Shown here: positions 11,818 to 23,124 of the stretch, piece after piece
Numbering within the stretch: position 1 is the stretch's first letter
Layout: each line of letters starts with the position of its first letter
Assembly: GCA_003116995.1 (NCBI GenBank)
Contig: BDSL01000126.1
Location: 62,001-126,000 of the forward strand
Length of the DNA stretch: 64,000 nucleotides
From: Yamagishiella unicocca
Taxonomy: Eukaryota; Chlorophyta; Chlorophyceae; Chlamydomonadales; Volvocaceae
Direction: 5' to 3'
The notes under the pieces: model-generated
The model's input: the letters and a program-made list of their open reading frames with translations, nothing else
Database searches by the model: none
Told to the model about the DNA's origin: nothing
Made by a program: the position numbers and the translations under genes

Positions 11818-14800
11818 ATGGAGCCGGACGATGACCCGACACTCCCACGCATCGTCAGCCAACGAGAGGGCCCCAGCGATGACGGTGGCGGAGGCGCAGG
11901 TCGTCGTCCCGCGGCGCCGCTCCGCTGCAAGGTGCGCTTCGACTGACGGACGGCATTGCGAGCGGTCTTAGGACTCGCGACATCGCAATGAACACGCGTA
12001 CTTCAGCCACCGATAACAGGATCTACTGTCTTGCTCATCCTTTACGCAATCCTACCCTACCGAGGGCTGCTGTCGTTAGCCGGGCGCGCGTGGTCAAATA
12101 TGTGTCACATAGACCGCATGACGGAAACCGACGCTACGCGGCACATTTTCCTTCTCTTTGCCGGCTTACTCAGGTTGAGGGTTGCGACGCCGATCTTGAC
12201 AACGCGCCTAAGACGCACCAGCGCTTCCGGCTGTGCAACGCCCACATCAAAGCGCCATGTATCTCGGTCGACGGCGTCTTACAGCGCTTCTGCCAGCAGT
12301 GCTCGCGCTTCCACTCGCTTTCGGAGTTTGAGGGGATGAACAGGTACCGTACGACAGGGAGAGGGAGCTGCAATCCTGAGTTTCGGTGGGGTCACTCGGC
12401 TGTGTTGCGCGGTCATCGACATGTGGTCATAATGGTTCTTTGCTGTTGTGAAGCAAACGACCCAAAAAGCAGATAGGTAGACCGCAGGGCGGCAAGCAGC
12501 GAGCACGCCGCGGGGCCGCAGACGTGAGCGCACACTGATCACGATGCCAGTTCGCGTAGAAAGCGTTCATTCGCCAGCTGTCACCGCATCTCCAACGTAC
12601 CAGCGAGCCGTGCGTTACCGTATGTGTGTCCCTCAGCATAAAGCGGTTTTTTCCGGCCCACTGCTAACATGTACACAGGGTGTGTGGGTGATCCTGCGGG
12701 GCGGAAGAGGCTTGCTGGGACCAAAATTGGGGGCACCTCGCCGTTGCCTTGCATGGCACAACGGGCACCTTCACCCGCTGCGACAACCACGCCCACCCGT
12801 ACTCGGTGCCTTGTGCGCCGCACCCGCTCCCTTCACGTACAGGACGTGCCGTATGATGCTCGCGAAGAATCGCGCCCGCCAGCGGAGCCACACGCAACGG
12901 TACGCGCCCCAGCAGCTGCCTTTCCCGCCGTACCCGGGCCAGCCTGCCCTGCAGCACCCATCATGGGAACACATGGACCCGCTCGGGTACGGCATGGGCG
13001 GGTACGGCATGGGAGCCGTGTATCCGGGTCCTTGCGGCTCGATGCTGAACGCCGCTGATGCGTACGGCAGCGCCATGAGCCTGGGCGGAGTCAGCAGCGG
13101 CGGCGGCGGCGGATACGGCGGCGATGGGCTGGCGCCGGGCTTCGTGTCAGCTGGCGGTCTGGGACCTGATGCCCGAATGGCGCCCCCGCTGATGCTAGAC
13201 CGCGACCCCGGCGACGCTGGTTTCGGAGCGGCGCCGGCCGCATACCCCACGGGGTACCCGCTCCTGGGTGTAGGCAATGCCCTGCAGCAGGCGCCGAGTG
13301 GTCGGGATGGCGGGCTGGGTCGGGCGGCGGGCGGCGGCGGCACGCCAGGGGCGAGCCGGATGAGGGTTCGCGCTAGTGGCAGCGACAACGACAGCGGCAG
13401 CGAAGCCAGCTCCAGCGGCAGTAGCGACGAGATGCCCAAAGTCGCCTTGCCCACTGCGGCCTCCGCCCCAGGCACACTGGCAATCGCCTCCGCCTCCGCC
13501 AGCCTGCCTCTGGTGCGGTACTCCCCAGCTGCTGCACAGGAAGGAGGTGCCGTGACGGCCTTTCCAGCCCTCCCGCCTGGGCTACTACCTGGTCATCCAG
13601 ACCGTGGAGGCGCTGGCGCCGCCGTCGCCGCCGCGGCGGTGGGCGGAGAGTTCGCGGACGCTCACTCGCCGTGGGATGAGGCTGCCGCCGCCGGCATGAG
13701 CCTGGGCCCGCCCCATGGCGGCAGCTCCGAGGGCGAGTTCCTGCGGCTCGAGTCCGCAGAGCGCCTGGCGCTGCTGCCTGGGTCGGCGTCCTGGCATGCA
13801 GGGCCGGCGGCGGAGGGGCGGGGCAGGAGCGAAGGCGAGCTGCACTTTACCGGGCAACTGGGCATCCGCTTTGCGCCCGCAACCTACTCCGGGCAGCAGC
13901 TCACGTCAGCGCCGTGTGGGAGGCCGGGCAGCGGCGGCGGTGATCGCGGCGCGTCGTTGCCGCCGTTGCAGCTCGGTGCGCTTGGTGCTACCGGTATTGC
14001 ACCGCAGCAGGCCGCGTCAGCCGGCGGAGGCTTTGCTTCTGCTAGCGCATCCGGCAGTGCTTCAGCGGGGCCGCTCGATGCTTCAGCTAATAGCACGGCT
14101 GCGAAACGGCATCGCGGCGACTCTCGGAGGCGGGATCGGTCGCTGGTGACGGCTGCCGCTCCAGCAGGCGTTGAGCTGCCGGGACACGAGACCGTGGGTG
14201 GCAGCGGCTTCACTCTCGATTTGCATTTCCAGACACCGCCGCCGGCGCAGCGGCAACAGCAGCTGTACAACCAGCAGCAGCTTCGGCGGCAGCAGCAGTG
14301 GCAGCTGGAGCAGCTGCGGTTGCAGTCGCTGCAGCACCAGGTCTTTCAGCAGCAGGCCATGATGGCGTCGATGGCCCTGGGAGTCAGCGGCGCTCGAGGG
14401 GGCGCTGCGGGGCAGCTGTCGGACCTGCAGTCCTTGGACCACCCCTTCCTGGGCGGCGGCGGCGCCCGGATTGGCGGCGAAGCGCCGGCGCAGTTCGTCA
14501 GCAGCGGTGCGGACCATGCAGCAGCCGGCGGCACTGTATTCACAGGCGGCGGTTTCGGAACCGGCATCGGGGGTACGACACTGACGGCACTGGCGCCAGG
14601 ACCGGAGGGGCCTCGGCCGCCTCCGATGCTGCTGCAGGCGCCCTCGCCGCGCCCGGAGCGATTGTCCGCCCCGTCGCCCGACGTCTTTGAGCTCGTGGAC
14701 ACCGGTCTCAGTGTGGATGCGCTGATCATGGCGGAGGGCGTCGGCGCCAACGAACGCAGTACGCCTGGCGGCTGCAACGACACTGCAGGGGGCACGGCCG

Positions 14801-16929
14801 CTGCCGCCGGCGCCGGCACTACCACCGCCGCCGCCGCTGGTGCGGCTGCTTTCAGTTTGGAGGGATTTGGCAGCACCGGCGGCGGTGCGGGTGACGACGG
14901 CGACGAGCTGGCTGCCCTAGCTGCGGAATGGTCATCCCAGCAAGACGTCCTCGACTACCAGGAGTACCAGGGAAGCCACCTGGCGGTGCCGCCGGCTGCT
15001 TGCTTGCTGCCGCCGCACGTGCCTCAGCCGGCGCCGTGGCCGGCGTTCCACGGTACGGCGCTCGTCCCGCCTGCCCCGCTGACGCCGGCGTTCAACCGCA
15101 TGTCGGACGAGTCCAGTCTCATCGCCGCCGGGCCCCGGTCCGCGTTCGGCAGCGCGCACGCGACCGTGACGGGTATGGCCCCTGCGAGCGCCCCGCACCC
15201 CTTCCCGGGAAGCCCTCTTTGGCCACAGCAGCAGCAGCAGGCCGGGCAACAGGGCGGGCAGCAGGGCGGCCTACCGTCCGGCAGACGTGCAGCGCGCGCA
15301 AGCGGCGGCACGGCTGAAGTCATGTCACGACCGTCCGGCCCGGTGGGGGTTGCTCCGCCGCAGGTCACGGCGCCGGCGCTGCTGGGACTGGCAGCGCCGC
15401 CGGGTGGTGGAGCGGAGGGCCCGGCAGGATACCTTGAACACAGTGGGGACTTGGGGGTCAGCCGCCAGCAGCCGAACAGCGACATGCGGCTGCAGCAGCA
15501 GCCAGGCACGGGTTCGAGGAATGCTGCTGCTGCTATGGCCCCGACTGCACCCGCAGGGACGCTTTTCCCGAGCATGGCGACGGCGCCGCTGCAGCAGCCG
15601 GGTGTTGAGGCCAGGCGGCAGCTGCCATGGCTGCAGCTGCAGCAGCCGCAGCCCGTGTCTTTTGGGCAGCAACACCAGCAGCTGCCGCCTCCCATCCCAG
15701 CAGCAGCGCCGTCTCAGCAACCAGCAGCAAGCAACCAGCAGCAGCAGCAACCGGACTGGCGATCCTCATCCTGGATGGAACAGCAGCTGCAGCAACAGCA
15801 GCAGCAGCTGCTGATGCTGCAGACACAGCTGCAACAGCAGCAGCAGCAGCCGCGTGCGCTGCAGCAGCGCCACCATCCCCAGCTGCACCACCATCAACGA
15901 CAACAGCAACAGCACCGAAGCTCAGGCCGGCAGCGGCCTGCCTCGGCCGCGCCCCAAGGAGTATCCCTTGACGCTGCCGCTGAGCCGGGTGCATCGACGC
16001 GGCGGCTGCGACCGCCTGGTAACAGCTTCCCAGCCGCCTGGCCCCCGGCTAGACATTCCAATCAAGCGCTGTTCGGAGGCCCGGCCGGTCCGGCCGGCGG
16101 CGCCGCCGCCTTCGCGGCCTGCCCGGGGATGAGCGGCGGCGGCGCCGTCGACCGGCATGACGGCGGCGGCCCAGCGGCCGCTGGCAGGGCATGGCCGCCA
16201 GCCAGCGGCCCACCGCCGCCCCCGCCGCCGCTGCACGCGCAATTGTACGGCCTTGGATCTGCGCTCGCGGCGCCGCGCGCCGGCGGTCTTCAGACCATTT
16301 CGTCTTCAACGGAGACCTCCGGCGGCGGCGGCCCCCGCTCCATAACCAACGCCCAAGCCGTCAGCCGTGCGGTTTCCTCCGACACGAGCAGCCTCGGCAG
16401 CAACTGGGCGGCGACGGCTGCGGCTGCACGCGGCACCGACGCCACCGACGCCGCCGCCTGGGCGCTCCAGCAGCAGCTGCTGCTGCAAGCTGCGGACGCG
16501 CCGAGCCTGCACTCGATGGGCGCCAGTGCATCGGCCCAGCTCGCACCCTTCCAGCCCCTGTTGTTCTCCGGCGCGCTCGCAAGCAGCCCGGCCGCCGGGC
16601 TGATGGCGGACAGCGCGGCCATGGCGGCAGCGGCGGCGGCGACCAGCTCCAGGGGTGGCGGCTCAGCAGGCCCGCCGCAGCGCGCCAGTGGGGAGCCCTC
16701 CCTGGAGTTGGATCTGGCCCCGCGAGTCGCGGATCAGGCAGCTGAGGCCCCTGCGGCCGAGGCTGCTGCTGCTGCTGCAGCACCAAGCGGCAGCGGTAGC
16801 GCTGGTGGCGGTGACGCCCGGAGAGCAGCGGGGCGCGGCAAGAGGACGTACTCGGCGAGTGGAGCGGCGCAACAAACGTGCGTGGAGGAGGAAGAGGAGG
16901 AGCTCGTCGCTGCGCTAGAGCTGGTCTGA
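11818..16929 (+). CDS. SBP-box (SQUAMOSA promoter-binding-like) transcription factor with very long low-complexity tail
   Basis: Predicted nuclear DNA-binding protein of the plant and green-algal SBP family, which binds GTAC-core sites. Exons 11818-11931, 12174-12343 and 12843-16929 give 1456 residues. Start: ATG at 11818 (MEPDDDPTLP), leaving a 36-residue lead before the domain. The SBP domain is assembled across all three exons, residues about 37-112. Zinc site 1 uses Cys in LRCK, Cys in VEGC, then Cys and His in RLCNAH. Zinc site 2 uses FCQQCSRFH plus the Cys of NRTC, with the canonical 11-residue spacing. The basic segment MMLAKNRARQRSH follows, at the usual nuclear-signal position. The remaining 1300 or more residues are Gly/Ser/Ala-rich with polyglutamine around 15,660-15,900 and an acidic EEEEEE end at 16891-16908. 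No ankyrin repeats seen, unlike copper-response CRR1. Upstream non-coding exons cannot be excluded. Target genes are unknown. Confidence 0.9.
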
Positions 16930-19900
16930 CCAACCCCGCGGCGCGCGGACGATGACAACGGCGGCGCATGGGCCCGGAGAGGCGAGTGGGTGCGACGTCT
17001 AGGCAGCACCCACTACAAGTCTGCGCCCGCCTTCTGCTCGCCGCGCGGCGAATGGAGGGAGCTGCGGCCATAAGCACGTGTAGGGCTGGCAGTTCCTGCT
17101 GTACGTCTTCCGTACCTCGCGCGCGGGCTGTCTACTCCCGGCCGAGGATAAAGCCGACGTCGCCGGCGTCACCGCAACAGCGCGCTACTGTCGTCATCAG
17201 TGGCCGCAGGAGCTCGGGTGGCGGGATGGATGAGCTGCTTGTGCTTACCGTCTTCAGCCGGAATACTGGATTTTCGGGCTAGTGAATATTTTTAATGATC
17301 CTTTCCAATAAGCGGTTGCGCGTGGGCAGCAGGCGCGTGTGCAGCAAGTAGCGGCAGGTGCTACGGATGGAGAGATAGGGCCGCAGCCGCGCGGCTCCTA
17401 GCTACCTCCTGGCTGTCCGTTTTCTGAGGTCGTAAACGAGCGAGGTGTCTCGTCGTCGTCAGACGACGCATATCGTGTGGTGGCTGCTGGATGGGTCGCT
17501 CGATGCTGTCTGATCATTATTGTCGCACTGCTGCTGCTGGGGGTCTTAGGTTGCGGACGGAAGCAATGCTAGCGCTGAGGGGCGTGTATGAGGCCGTGAA
17601 TGTAGCTACTGTTCATTGATTGTGCGAGTTTTGTGCGCGTAAAGGGACTAGGCCCTATCAGGGGAATCAACTCGGCGATGATGCCGCTGGTTTGTGCGTT
17701 GGTGCGTTATTCAGCGTTGTTTGGTTGTTTGGCTGGTTGCTGGCTTGCTGGCGCTGTCGAGCTCCTCGCCGCCCCTTTATTTAGTAGATAGCACCCTTGG
17801 ATACAGCAGCAAGTGGTTGGGCGTGTGTACGGCAGCTGATGAGCGTGTGGTTGGGCGTGTGTACGGCAGCTGACGAGCGTGTCGAGGCACCGACTAGGTG
17901 AGTGCCGGTGTGTGGTAGCTGGTGGGATGGATGGCGCCAAACTGCTTTTCCCAGCGGGTGAGACCAGCGCGAGGTCATTGGCTGGGGATTAGGCAGGACG
18001 CGCTCGCAGTGCTGCTTGCTTGTAGGCGCTGCTGCTGCTGCTCCTGTTGCTGCCGGTGGATGGCACGTGTCGAGGGCAAGACAGCTTGGTAACTGCGACC
18101 GCAGGGACGCACGGACGACCATTGCACGTTACACGCCCCCTCATAAGAGCTGTGGTAGGGATTTAGCAATTTTGTCCACCTCCACTTCATGCCGCGTCGG
18201 GGACGGGGCGAGCCATGCGGCGCAGCCATCTGCCGCCGGCATCGATCTACGTGCGGGCGGGCCTTATAAAAACGAACTGAGGTTCGTGGGGGCGGGCTCG
18301 CTGCATGCACAGCCCCCGACGCCTATTTTGACCATTGGGTTCGTACCTTGATGCCGTACGTATGTACTGCATGTGGCAAGAGCGGAAGGAGGGGCACAGG
18401 TGCGGCCCCGCCCGCCGTGGCTGGGCCCTTTGATTGGGTGTCATGTCATAAGGAGCGTCCCATACTAGCGGATGCCAGGGCGGTCAGAGAGCTGAACGAA
18501 GTGCATTCATTGATCTCCGGGGGGTGGAGGGCGACAGGCATGCAGGGCTGCTGTGGGTGCACACAGTGCAGCACTTCTGCACCGGAGCTGCTTTGCGTGG
18601 GTGGGTTGGCTTTCGTTTGCTGCTGGCGCTTTCGCTTCTTCACGGCTCACGGTTTAGGCTAAATGAACGCGGTAGGTAGTGGTGGTGCGTGATATATAGT
18701 CGCCGGTAAGGTTGGGCAGAGAGAAAGGCATGCCCAATTGCAGGTTGCGTGTTATCGCTAAGGCAGCGGTGCTGGTATTCTCGGGTAGGGAGATTGGCGC
18801 GTATGATATTAAACTGTGAGGCTGAACAGTGTGCGTCTGAGTGCAGCAGCCCTAGTAGAAAAATAAGTGGAAGGCTGCTGTCTAGCATGATGGCTCCCCA
18901 CAATGATAATGCGTTTTCTTCTGATGTGCTTTCGTGGGGAAACGAGGCGGCTGTGTGTTCATATTCGTGCCCTGGAGCGCTCCGAAGACCTGTCGCATGA
19001 CGAGCTGCCCTAGGGTTTTAGGGTTTTTAACCTGTGTCTACCGTATCTACTTGCTTGGATGGGCTTGGTTTGGGCTACAGACATTTTACCGGCTAGTTGT
19101 CAGTGCTTCATCGCGTGAGTGCACCTGCGAATACCATAATCCGGGAATTGGAAATGCGTCCCCCGTTAGCTGCTGTAGGCGGCACTTACTGCGGTGGTTT
19201 GCTTGCGTGCTGGTTGGTCGGTGCGTGCCCTCAAGCACACCACCACCGTTGCATGTGCGACGCTCCGTCGCTCCTTGCTTGGTTCGGTCGCGGCCGCTTA
19301 TTATGTGTCGAACGCGGCAAGTGGTGGGTAGAAGCGATCTACCTCGCTCACCACTGGCTCCTCATGTCCACCGTGCGGTCGGTGTTTTAAATCGGTGGAA
19401 GGAAGGGCTGGTGCTGGTCGCTCAGCGGCGCTTGTGGCCCGGCGGCGGTAGAAAGACAGCAAGCGGGCGGTTTTAATGACAGCTGGGGGCCGTCGCTACA
19501 TTTCCACAACCCTTCCACAGATCGTTGCTTCATCATTACGCACGTGCGCATATACGTCCACACAAAAGACATCCACCCCAGGGTTGCCGGAATACGCTGT
19601 CTAGGGAAGAGCTGTCGCGCGCGTGTTGTGGCCACACAGCGGGTTAGACTTCATGTCTTGATGGATGGGTGGTACCTAGATCGCTCCGTCCAGTGATTTA
19701 GTATGTGCGCAACTATCTCTGGGGCTATTTGCCTTGGACGCCTTGGGGAGTGCTGAACTAGCCGGGCAGTGCGCGCTGCTCTCCGCAGATTGCTTGCCTT
19801 GTTGGGCAACACCTCGCTCTGCGTCGGTACGGCAGCTGCCGCCCAGTAAGCAGAGGGCGGCGGTGTATGCGCCGCAGGGTACGCCTTGCGCTGATGAGAG

Positions 19901-20921
19901 TGGCCGCCATCCGTGAAGCCGCCATCGCTTCGCAGAAGCAGCGACACGTTGCTCTCGAGCGAGGCTGATCAATGCAGCACGGAAGGGTAACTAACACGTT
20001 CGGCAGTGCCTAAGCGCATCGAATTCCGCACATAGTTAGTTAACGGTCCAATGGCACTTCAAGCCGAAGCTCGGCGTCACCGACCTCGGCTAAGGCCGGC
20101 CAGGTTTATTTACGCCCAGAAGGGAAGGCTTTATGTCGCTAACTTGCTCGTACGGTATTCATGCGGTAAGAGCCTGAGAGCTTGCTTTCGGCGCTATCCC
20201 CGACAACCAACAAACGTTGTGTCCTGGACCTCTTGGCTGGTGACCTGTAACCTGTAAGCCCAGTAATCTGTAAGCCTAGTAACTGTGTGGCCGCCCTGTA
20301 CCGTCCCGCGCAAACTTGTCTAACACCCCGTTGCGTCGCAGTTGCTGGTTGACAACGTGGCGAGCAGTTGACAATCTCGCTTGTTCCATTCGGATGCGAT
20401 TTGGAACACGCTACACCTCCAGATAAGGAAATTAATGCCAATCCTCTGTTTATCATCGAAGGATGTGCCAAGAAAGTGCAGGCGGTTCGATCCCCTGAAC
20501 CAACACAATATCACCGGAAAGACAGCGCGACTATTAACTTGCGACTCTGGTTATCCTAAGATGCAAAGGGTGATGATAGAGCTTGCTCACATTGCGCATG
20601 CTGGTTGGTGTTGTAGAGCCCAAGCCTGCTAGGGGTCGACAACCGCCAATCGCTCGCTTCTGCGGTGAGTCGAAAGAAATACTGTGTAGTTATATATTCC
20701 AATTTTCTTGTTGCGCACTGATTATATGTTTTCGCTCTGGAAGTGTTCGATGTAAGACGGTAGTTGCCGAACCTAGTACGCCAACCGTCCCATGGACCGC
20801 CACGAAAGCAACGCGCCTCTTTGAGTCTTTGAGTCTACGCTCAATTTCTGTGTAATCAAAAAGCTGCTGCTTATCACGCGCATCCTTTCACTTTTGGAAG
20901 AATCATAGTGCGCAGGTCGCC
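16930..20921. other. Long 3' UTR / intergenic stretch after SBP gene
   Basis: Almost 4 kb in which I see no supported gene. Open frames are short and without recognisable motifs. The first part is probably a long SBP 3' UTR. A cluster of TGTAA motifs sits near 20,246-20,275 on the plus strand and is the only obvious poly(A)-signal-like group, 3.3 kb past the stop. Base composition becomes less GC-rich after about 20,300. The last few hundred bases are the upstream region of the membrane-protein gene at 20922. Confidence 0.5.
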
Positions 20922-21575
20922 ATGGATGGACCCGGCCCCATGTTTTTCCTCGTTTCGCTCCTGGCCGTCCTGACCATCTCCTGGGGCGTCGCGTACACCT
21001 GGCACATGGTCGCTGGCAGCAAGGCGATGGGCGGCATAAATCCCTGGCTCAAGGAAGACTGGCGCCGCAGCCCGCTGTTCCTCTCCTGGGCCGACAGCGT
21101 CTTGATCGGCACCACCACCCTGACATCAATCTGCTCTGCGCACCGGGGCATCGTCACAAAGGGCGCGCCTCTGCTACTCCTGTGGGCCCTCAAAGCCGCG
21201 GCCCTGACCGCGCTCGTCTTCTCCCTCACCACCAACCTCTTCGTCTACCGCATCCCTTTCTTCTTCGGCGCCGGCGGCTCCTGCATCGCCATCCTCTTTC
21301 TGCTCACCGCCTTCATGTGGGCTCGCGACCCCCGGCCCCGCAGCCGCGGCGACTACCTCATCCTGGAGGGCTACGCGCTGTTCGCCAGCGCCGCCTGGAT
21401 CTCCTGCGGCCTACACACCATTCCATCATTCGCGATCGACCCGCAGTGGCAGAGGGACGGGGCTCGGGATGCCACCGCCCTCGCCCACGGGGTCATGATC
21501 CTGTGGTGCTCGGCCTGGACTTGTACGGCAGCGGGCCACTGGCTGAATCGATCCGAGAAGGCGCACCAGGCCTGA
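20922..21575 (+). CDS. Uncharacterised intronless membrane protein with about five transmembrane segments
   Basis: Single-exon 217-residue frame starting MDGPGPMFFL and ending KAHQA. I do not recognise the family. Five hydrophobic stretches of membrane length are visible: residues about 7-29 (FFLVSLLAVLTISWG), 84-104 (LLLLWALKAAALTALVFSL), 112-132 (FFFGAGGSCIAILFLLTAFMW), 147-165 (YALFASAAWISCG) and 185-205 (AHGVMILWCSAWTCTAAG). Between the first two lies a Trp-rich loop (NPWLKEDWRRSPLFLSWADS). The codons are strongly GC-ending while the flanks are less GC-rich, which supports real coding. The ATG at 20922 is the first in frame. A TGTAA signal lies at 22126. No neighbour suggests a function. 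A spliced upstream exon remains possible. Confidence 0.7.
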   Translation: MDGPGPMFFLVSLLAVLTISWGVAYTWHMVAGSKAMGGINPWLKEDWRRSPLFLSWADSVLIGTTTLTSICSAHRGIVTKGAPLLLLWALKAAALTALVFSLTTNLFVYRIPFFFGAGGSCIAILFLLTAFMWARDPRPRSRGDYLILEGYALFASAAWISCGLHTIPSFAIDPQWQRDGARDATALAHGVMILWCSAWTCTAAGHWLNRSEKAHQA

Positions 21576-22125
21576 CTCAGCGCACTCCTAAGTGACTCGC
21601 GAATCAGACGGGGCGAAGGAGTCGTGGGCCCGACCTGCTCATAGTCATACGTAACTACGGTGGGGCGCGGACCGGGCCTGCTTGAGCGCCTTGTGACGGC
21701 CGCCGTACAACACTGGTGTGCCGAGCCGTTGCTAGCTGCTCGTGTGTGCCAGCTCAGGGCTAGCGGGTGGGTATTTCGTGTATGTCGATTGTGGCGGTTG
21801 TGTTGGTTGATGTCGGTTGGGTTGCATAGGTATGTCCACTTGGTCAGACGCAATGCGCAAAGGTGCCTAATAAGCTGGCAGACGAGCTGCACCATCGGTC
21901 GGAGAGGCCTTGCGCAACAATTTTGAACCGAGACCAGTGAGGCTTCAGGTGTTACTGTTGGTGGTTGTTACGGCCACGACTGAGACGCAGTTGAAAGCTA
22001 ACCAGCCACGTTTGAGCTCAGCAGTTGCGGTATTCTAGAGTTGGGTTCCCGTCGTAGCGCCATTTGCCGGACTGTGGCACCAGTGGTACCTTACTGCAGC
22101 ACGGGGCGCTTCTAAATGCTCGCCA

Positions 22126-22130
22126 TGTAA
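22126..22130 (+). terminator. TGTAA poly(A) signal, membrane-protein gene
   Basis: TGTAA is the usual chlamydomonadalean polyadenylation signal. This copy is about 550 bp past the stop at 21575, a plausible 3' UTR length. Confidence 0.45.
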
Positions 22131-22475
22131 CGGTGATGCGTCAGATATGTTTTACACGTCTCGGGTCTCGAAGGTGGGCGTAACTACCCGGGTCTTGTTC
22201 AGCCGGCAAACGGTGGCCTGCAATAGCGCGGACTCTCCCTTTGCGTCACTGCGACAACCCCAACAGATCCTCCCGAGTGCGGGCCCCACCTCCATCCGCA
22301 CTCCATCGCAGCTGCACGCAGCTCGCAGCTCTGGCGTGATCAAAAACGATTGGCGGCGGCGGTGCAAAACGCGCCTGCTTCGGGTATAAAACCAATCCGA
22401 GCCGCAGCCGTACAATGTCTGCAAGTAAGCGCGGTAATCGGGCACCTTTGCGCTCCTGTCGCGCAACCCTTCAGC

Positions 22476-22545
22476 CGCAGCTCTCCCAGAGGTAGAACCA
22501 TCGGGCACATCGCCTGACGCTGAGAAAGACGGAGGAGACAAAGAC
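22476..22545 (-). repeat. Dispersed repeat C, copy 1
   Basis: The reverse complement contains gtcaggcgatgtgcccgatg followed by gttctacc. It closely matches copies in two introns of the ABCA gene at about 50,075 and 52,252. Probably a fragment of a transposable element. It lies between the membrane-protein gene and the 3' end of the CRTISO-like gene. Confidence 0.7.
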
Positions 22546-22724
22546 CTTCACCCGCAGCTCTCCCAGACCACGCGTCCTAAATCGGAGAGCCCAATACAAA
22601 TATACAACACCCTGGTCTCGAGTTGTCCCCAATTAAGCTCCAGCGCGCTTCGCGCGGACGGCGCATATCCAAGGGGGCTACACTTCCTCTACCGCCCCCT
22701 CCCACACATCCAAACTGCCGTGTA

Positions 22725-22729
22725 TTACA
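22725..22729 (-). terminator. TGTAA poly(A) signal, CRTISO-like gene
   Basis: TTACA on the plus strand, i.e. TGTAA in the transcript, 396 bp beyond the stop codon at 23125-23127. Best candidate cleavage signal for this gene. Confidence 0.55.
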
Positions 22730-23124
22730 GTCACGGGAGCCGCCGTGCCTTCTCACGCAACCGCGCGCTGACCATGTTAGATTCCCGCCCGTCCCCCCCC
22801 TCCGCGGCCGCGGCCGCGGATTCTCTTATCACCCCCCCCCCCGCGGACCCTGTCTACTGCCCCCCGACCGCTCCTCCGCACCCCGCCCCCGCCCCCGCCA
22901 CCGCCCCCATCACAAATCCATCCCGTCCGCCCCCATTCCCCGACAGCTGTTTTCCTTCGTACACGGGTTTTCCTTGCATTCCCCGACTGCTGTGTCCCCG
23001 ACTGCTGTGTCCCCGCCAGCAGCCCCGCCCCGCTCCAGCCCCGGCCCGTCGGCGTTCCAAACGTTTCCTAATCGGTTTTACTCCTCACTGCCGGCCTACG
23101 GGTTTGCCCTCAAGCCCCTCGACT

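Noticed and set aside
13715..16745. Many long Arg-, Pro- or Ser-rich frames overlapping the SBP gene
   Set aside because: Alternative-frame and antisense shadows of one GC-rich 4.1-kb exon; the SBP frame is the only one continuous with the zinc-binding domain.
20360..20505. tRNA-like motif ggttcgatccc near 20,490
   Set aside because: The bases flanking the loop do not form a five-pair T stem and no matching D or anticodon arm is present.
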